Both the position numbers and the translations under genes were made by a program. A stretch of DNA of 64,000 nt from Rachycentron canadum. Its lineage: Eukaryota; Chordata; Actinopteri; Carangiformes; Rachycentridae. Shown piece after piece: positions 62,401-64,000 of the stretch (positions are counted from its first letter, which is position 1; each line of letters begins with the position of its first letter). A model generated the notes under the pieces. The model was not told where the DNA came from. It worked only from the letters and a program-made list of their open reading frames with translations, and did not search any database. The stretch covers positions 15,884,785 to 15,948,784 of the forward strand of contig CM076666.1 of NCBI GenBank assembly GCA_038496675.1. The letters are read 5' to 3'.

Positions 62401-63839
62401 TTAAAATCACTTCGGTCCCTCCAGGCATCAATCATCAACTCTGCACTCAACATCTGGATGTGGACAGTCTTTCCCCCAGGACAAGAACACTTCAGATCTC
62501 TCCATTTTAGCATAGAGCTCATCCTGAGGGATTACTTTTTCCAGCTCAGCCCTGGCCCCTCATTTTATTTCACCACTGGAGGCTCCACTGAAGAATCTCT
62601 CTCAACAACTGCCCCACTCCATCTCTTTATTTCTCCATTTATCTCTTCCTCTGTTAAGCCACAACCCCCCTCCCAGGGGTTGTGCTTTGCCTGCCTCTCC
62701 AATAGTTTCCTCTCCACCTGCTGATGTTGACAGCACAGTATACCATTTGAAAAGGCTGAAATATTTACTGTTAGGAAAAACAGGCGAAACACGATCCATT
62801 TGCGGGCAAAAAGACACATCTTTAGGCTATAGAGCATGTTGTGTATAACCTCCCACAAGACTACATACAGTGCAATAAACCATTATTTCATGACACCAGA
62901 TAATGCTACTGTCACCCCACAGCCCCCGGTATGGCATTAAACCTCTGCACAGCACAACCTCTGTGAGGCTCCTTGCAATCTGTAGCACCTTGTTAGTGCA
63001 CACACACCATATGAGGCCTGTTGTATTAGTTATTCTAATGCATGTCTTGTTATCCATATAGATGAGAGACGGAATGGAAGAGCAGATGGCCGGGGAAAGA
63101 GGGAGCCCCATCATAAAATCATCCTCCAGGAATGTGATCCTCACATTCATCACACTGCACACACCTAGAGACTTACAGACAACACTCTTTGCCACCAAAT
63201 ATTTCACCACTCTCCAATTCTGCCCAATCCTCTGAGATGTCTTGGCAGGGAGCCAGTTAGCAGATTGTATGTAAAAGTTGCACAGGGATTGTCAACGAGA
63301 GATTTAATCTCTGCTCCCTTTTCATGAGTTCCCAACCGGATCTCTATTATCTCTGGGTGTGAGAGGTATTAAGGAGTGTCAATACTATGGCCATTTCACA
63401 GATATGAATCTCCAAAAACTATAACAGGATATATAACTGGATATAACTATCCAAAAAACTATACAGGAGCGGACCCTGTTGGATATGAAACTACAAAACA
63501 TTTCAAAAACTATTTGCACATACAGTTTCGCACTTTCATCTTTGGAGGAGTTCCACATCCAATTTCAGATCATTTATCTTCTAATAGAGAGCATTTGCTA
63601 AACTAATTGGTGATATATTTGTAAATGTAACACCACCTGCTGATTTACTTCAGAGTAACAAGATATATACAAATTCAAATGAGTCTTGAAGTAAATAATG
63701 AAACAAAATTGGAAAGGTATTGTAAACATTAATAGGTATGTCAGCTCTACTCTACTTTTTTAATGAGTGCCTAATGTGCACTGATAAACTTTCATTTGAA
63801 AACAGACATTTCAGCACTCACATCCTGTAAGAAAAACCC

Positions 63840-63865
63840 CTATCAGTCTTTTTCAAGACTGATAG
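63840..63865. repeat. Perfect 11-bp hairpin with a 4-base loop
   Basis: ctatcagtctt, loop tttc, then aagactgatag. It is isolated and AT-rich on both sides. Confidence 0.9.
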
Positions 63866-64000
63866 TCATAAATTGTTTATTAATCCTGTATAGGACATTA
63901 GGTAAGCTATGCTCTTAGCTGGAAAATAGATCCATTACTGTGTAACTGCATGAGAAGTGGAGGGGGGAAAAGGAAAAAAAAAACCCTTAAAAGGTTTTCT

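Larger units (their letters stand above)
55691..64000. other. Right flank: probable regulatory DNA, no gene proven
   Basis: Several long non-repetitive, relatively GC-rich stretches occur here (58250-58500, 58950-59330, 60000-60330, 62200-62700, 63040-63240). Simple repeats lie between them, along with the CTCF-like site at 58372 and the G run at 61942. Open frames up to 127 codons (minus, 62827-63210) are not recognised as protein and lack convincing splice sites. The sequence style suggests conserved non-coding DNA upstream of a developmental or signalling gene, which is an inference. Confidence 0.45.

Noticed and set aside
62827..63210. 127-codon minus-strand frame, with a plus-strand frame over the same bases
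   Set aside because: Not recognisable as protein on either strand. Long frames on both strands suggest chance or constrained non-coding DNA.
1..64000. CRISPR arrays, tRNA or rRNA genes, bacterial-type operons
   Set aside because: None seen. Repeats are eukaryotic simple and dispersed types, and the only tRNA-like sequence is the SINE relic.

Overview
The window looks like AT-rich, intron-dominated nuclear DNA from a teleost fish, probably a spiny-rayed (percomorph) lineage. The evidence is long dinucleotide microsatellites, a decayed Tc1-like transposon, a tRNA-derived SINE relic, three copies of a non-coding dispersed repeat that I recognise from other teleosts, and no bacterial-style gene packing. 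Nearly all the long open frames are chance frames or microsatellite translations. The real coding sequence is a few very short exons.

The only gene I can support lies on the minus strand. It is the 5' part of a Ras GTPase-activating protein of the SYNGAP1/DAB2IP/RASAL2 family, most likely dab2ip. Two internal exons (31539-31663 and 27504-27603) encode the first part of the N-terminal PH domain and the linker after it. Two candidate first coding exons each contribute 13 codons plus one base. The exon at 44667-44706 splices in phase to the PH exon. The exon at 23298-23337 begins like the short-form first exon of human DAB2IP and has the same exact length. Splice phases agree throughout (1 into the PH exon, 0 between the PH exons, 1 out of both 27504 and 23298). 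The locus therefore appears to make a long PH-containing form from the right-hand promoter and a short form from an internal promoter. A possible non-coding first exon ends at 11144. The shared exons for the C2, RasGAP and coiled-coil regions must lie to the left, beyond base 1.

Layout by coordinate: 1-11143 intron; 11144-11880 possible non-coding first exon and promoter; 11881-23297 intron with two dispersed-repeat copies and a perfect 20-bp hairpin; 23298-23800 internal first exon and promoter; 23338-31538 introns and exon 3, with a SINE relic; 31539-31663 PH exon; 31664-44666 13-kb first intron; 44667-45300 first coding exon with upstream leader; 45300-64000 upstream flank. The flank holds a third dispersed-repeat copy, the Tc1 relic (52406-53202), a CpG/CCAAT promoter-like island (55500-55690), a strong CTCF-like site (58372) and several simple repeats.

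No RNA genes, CRISPR arrays or intact transposons were seen. Assignments rest on remembered family sequence and splice grammar; no searches could be run.
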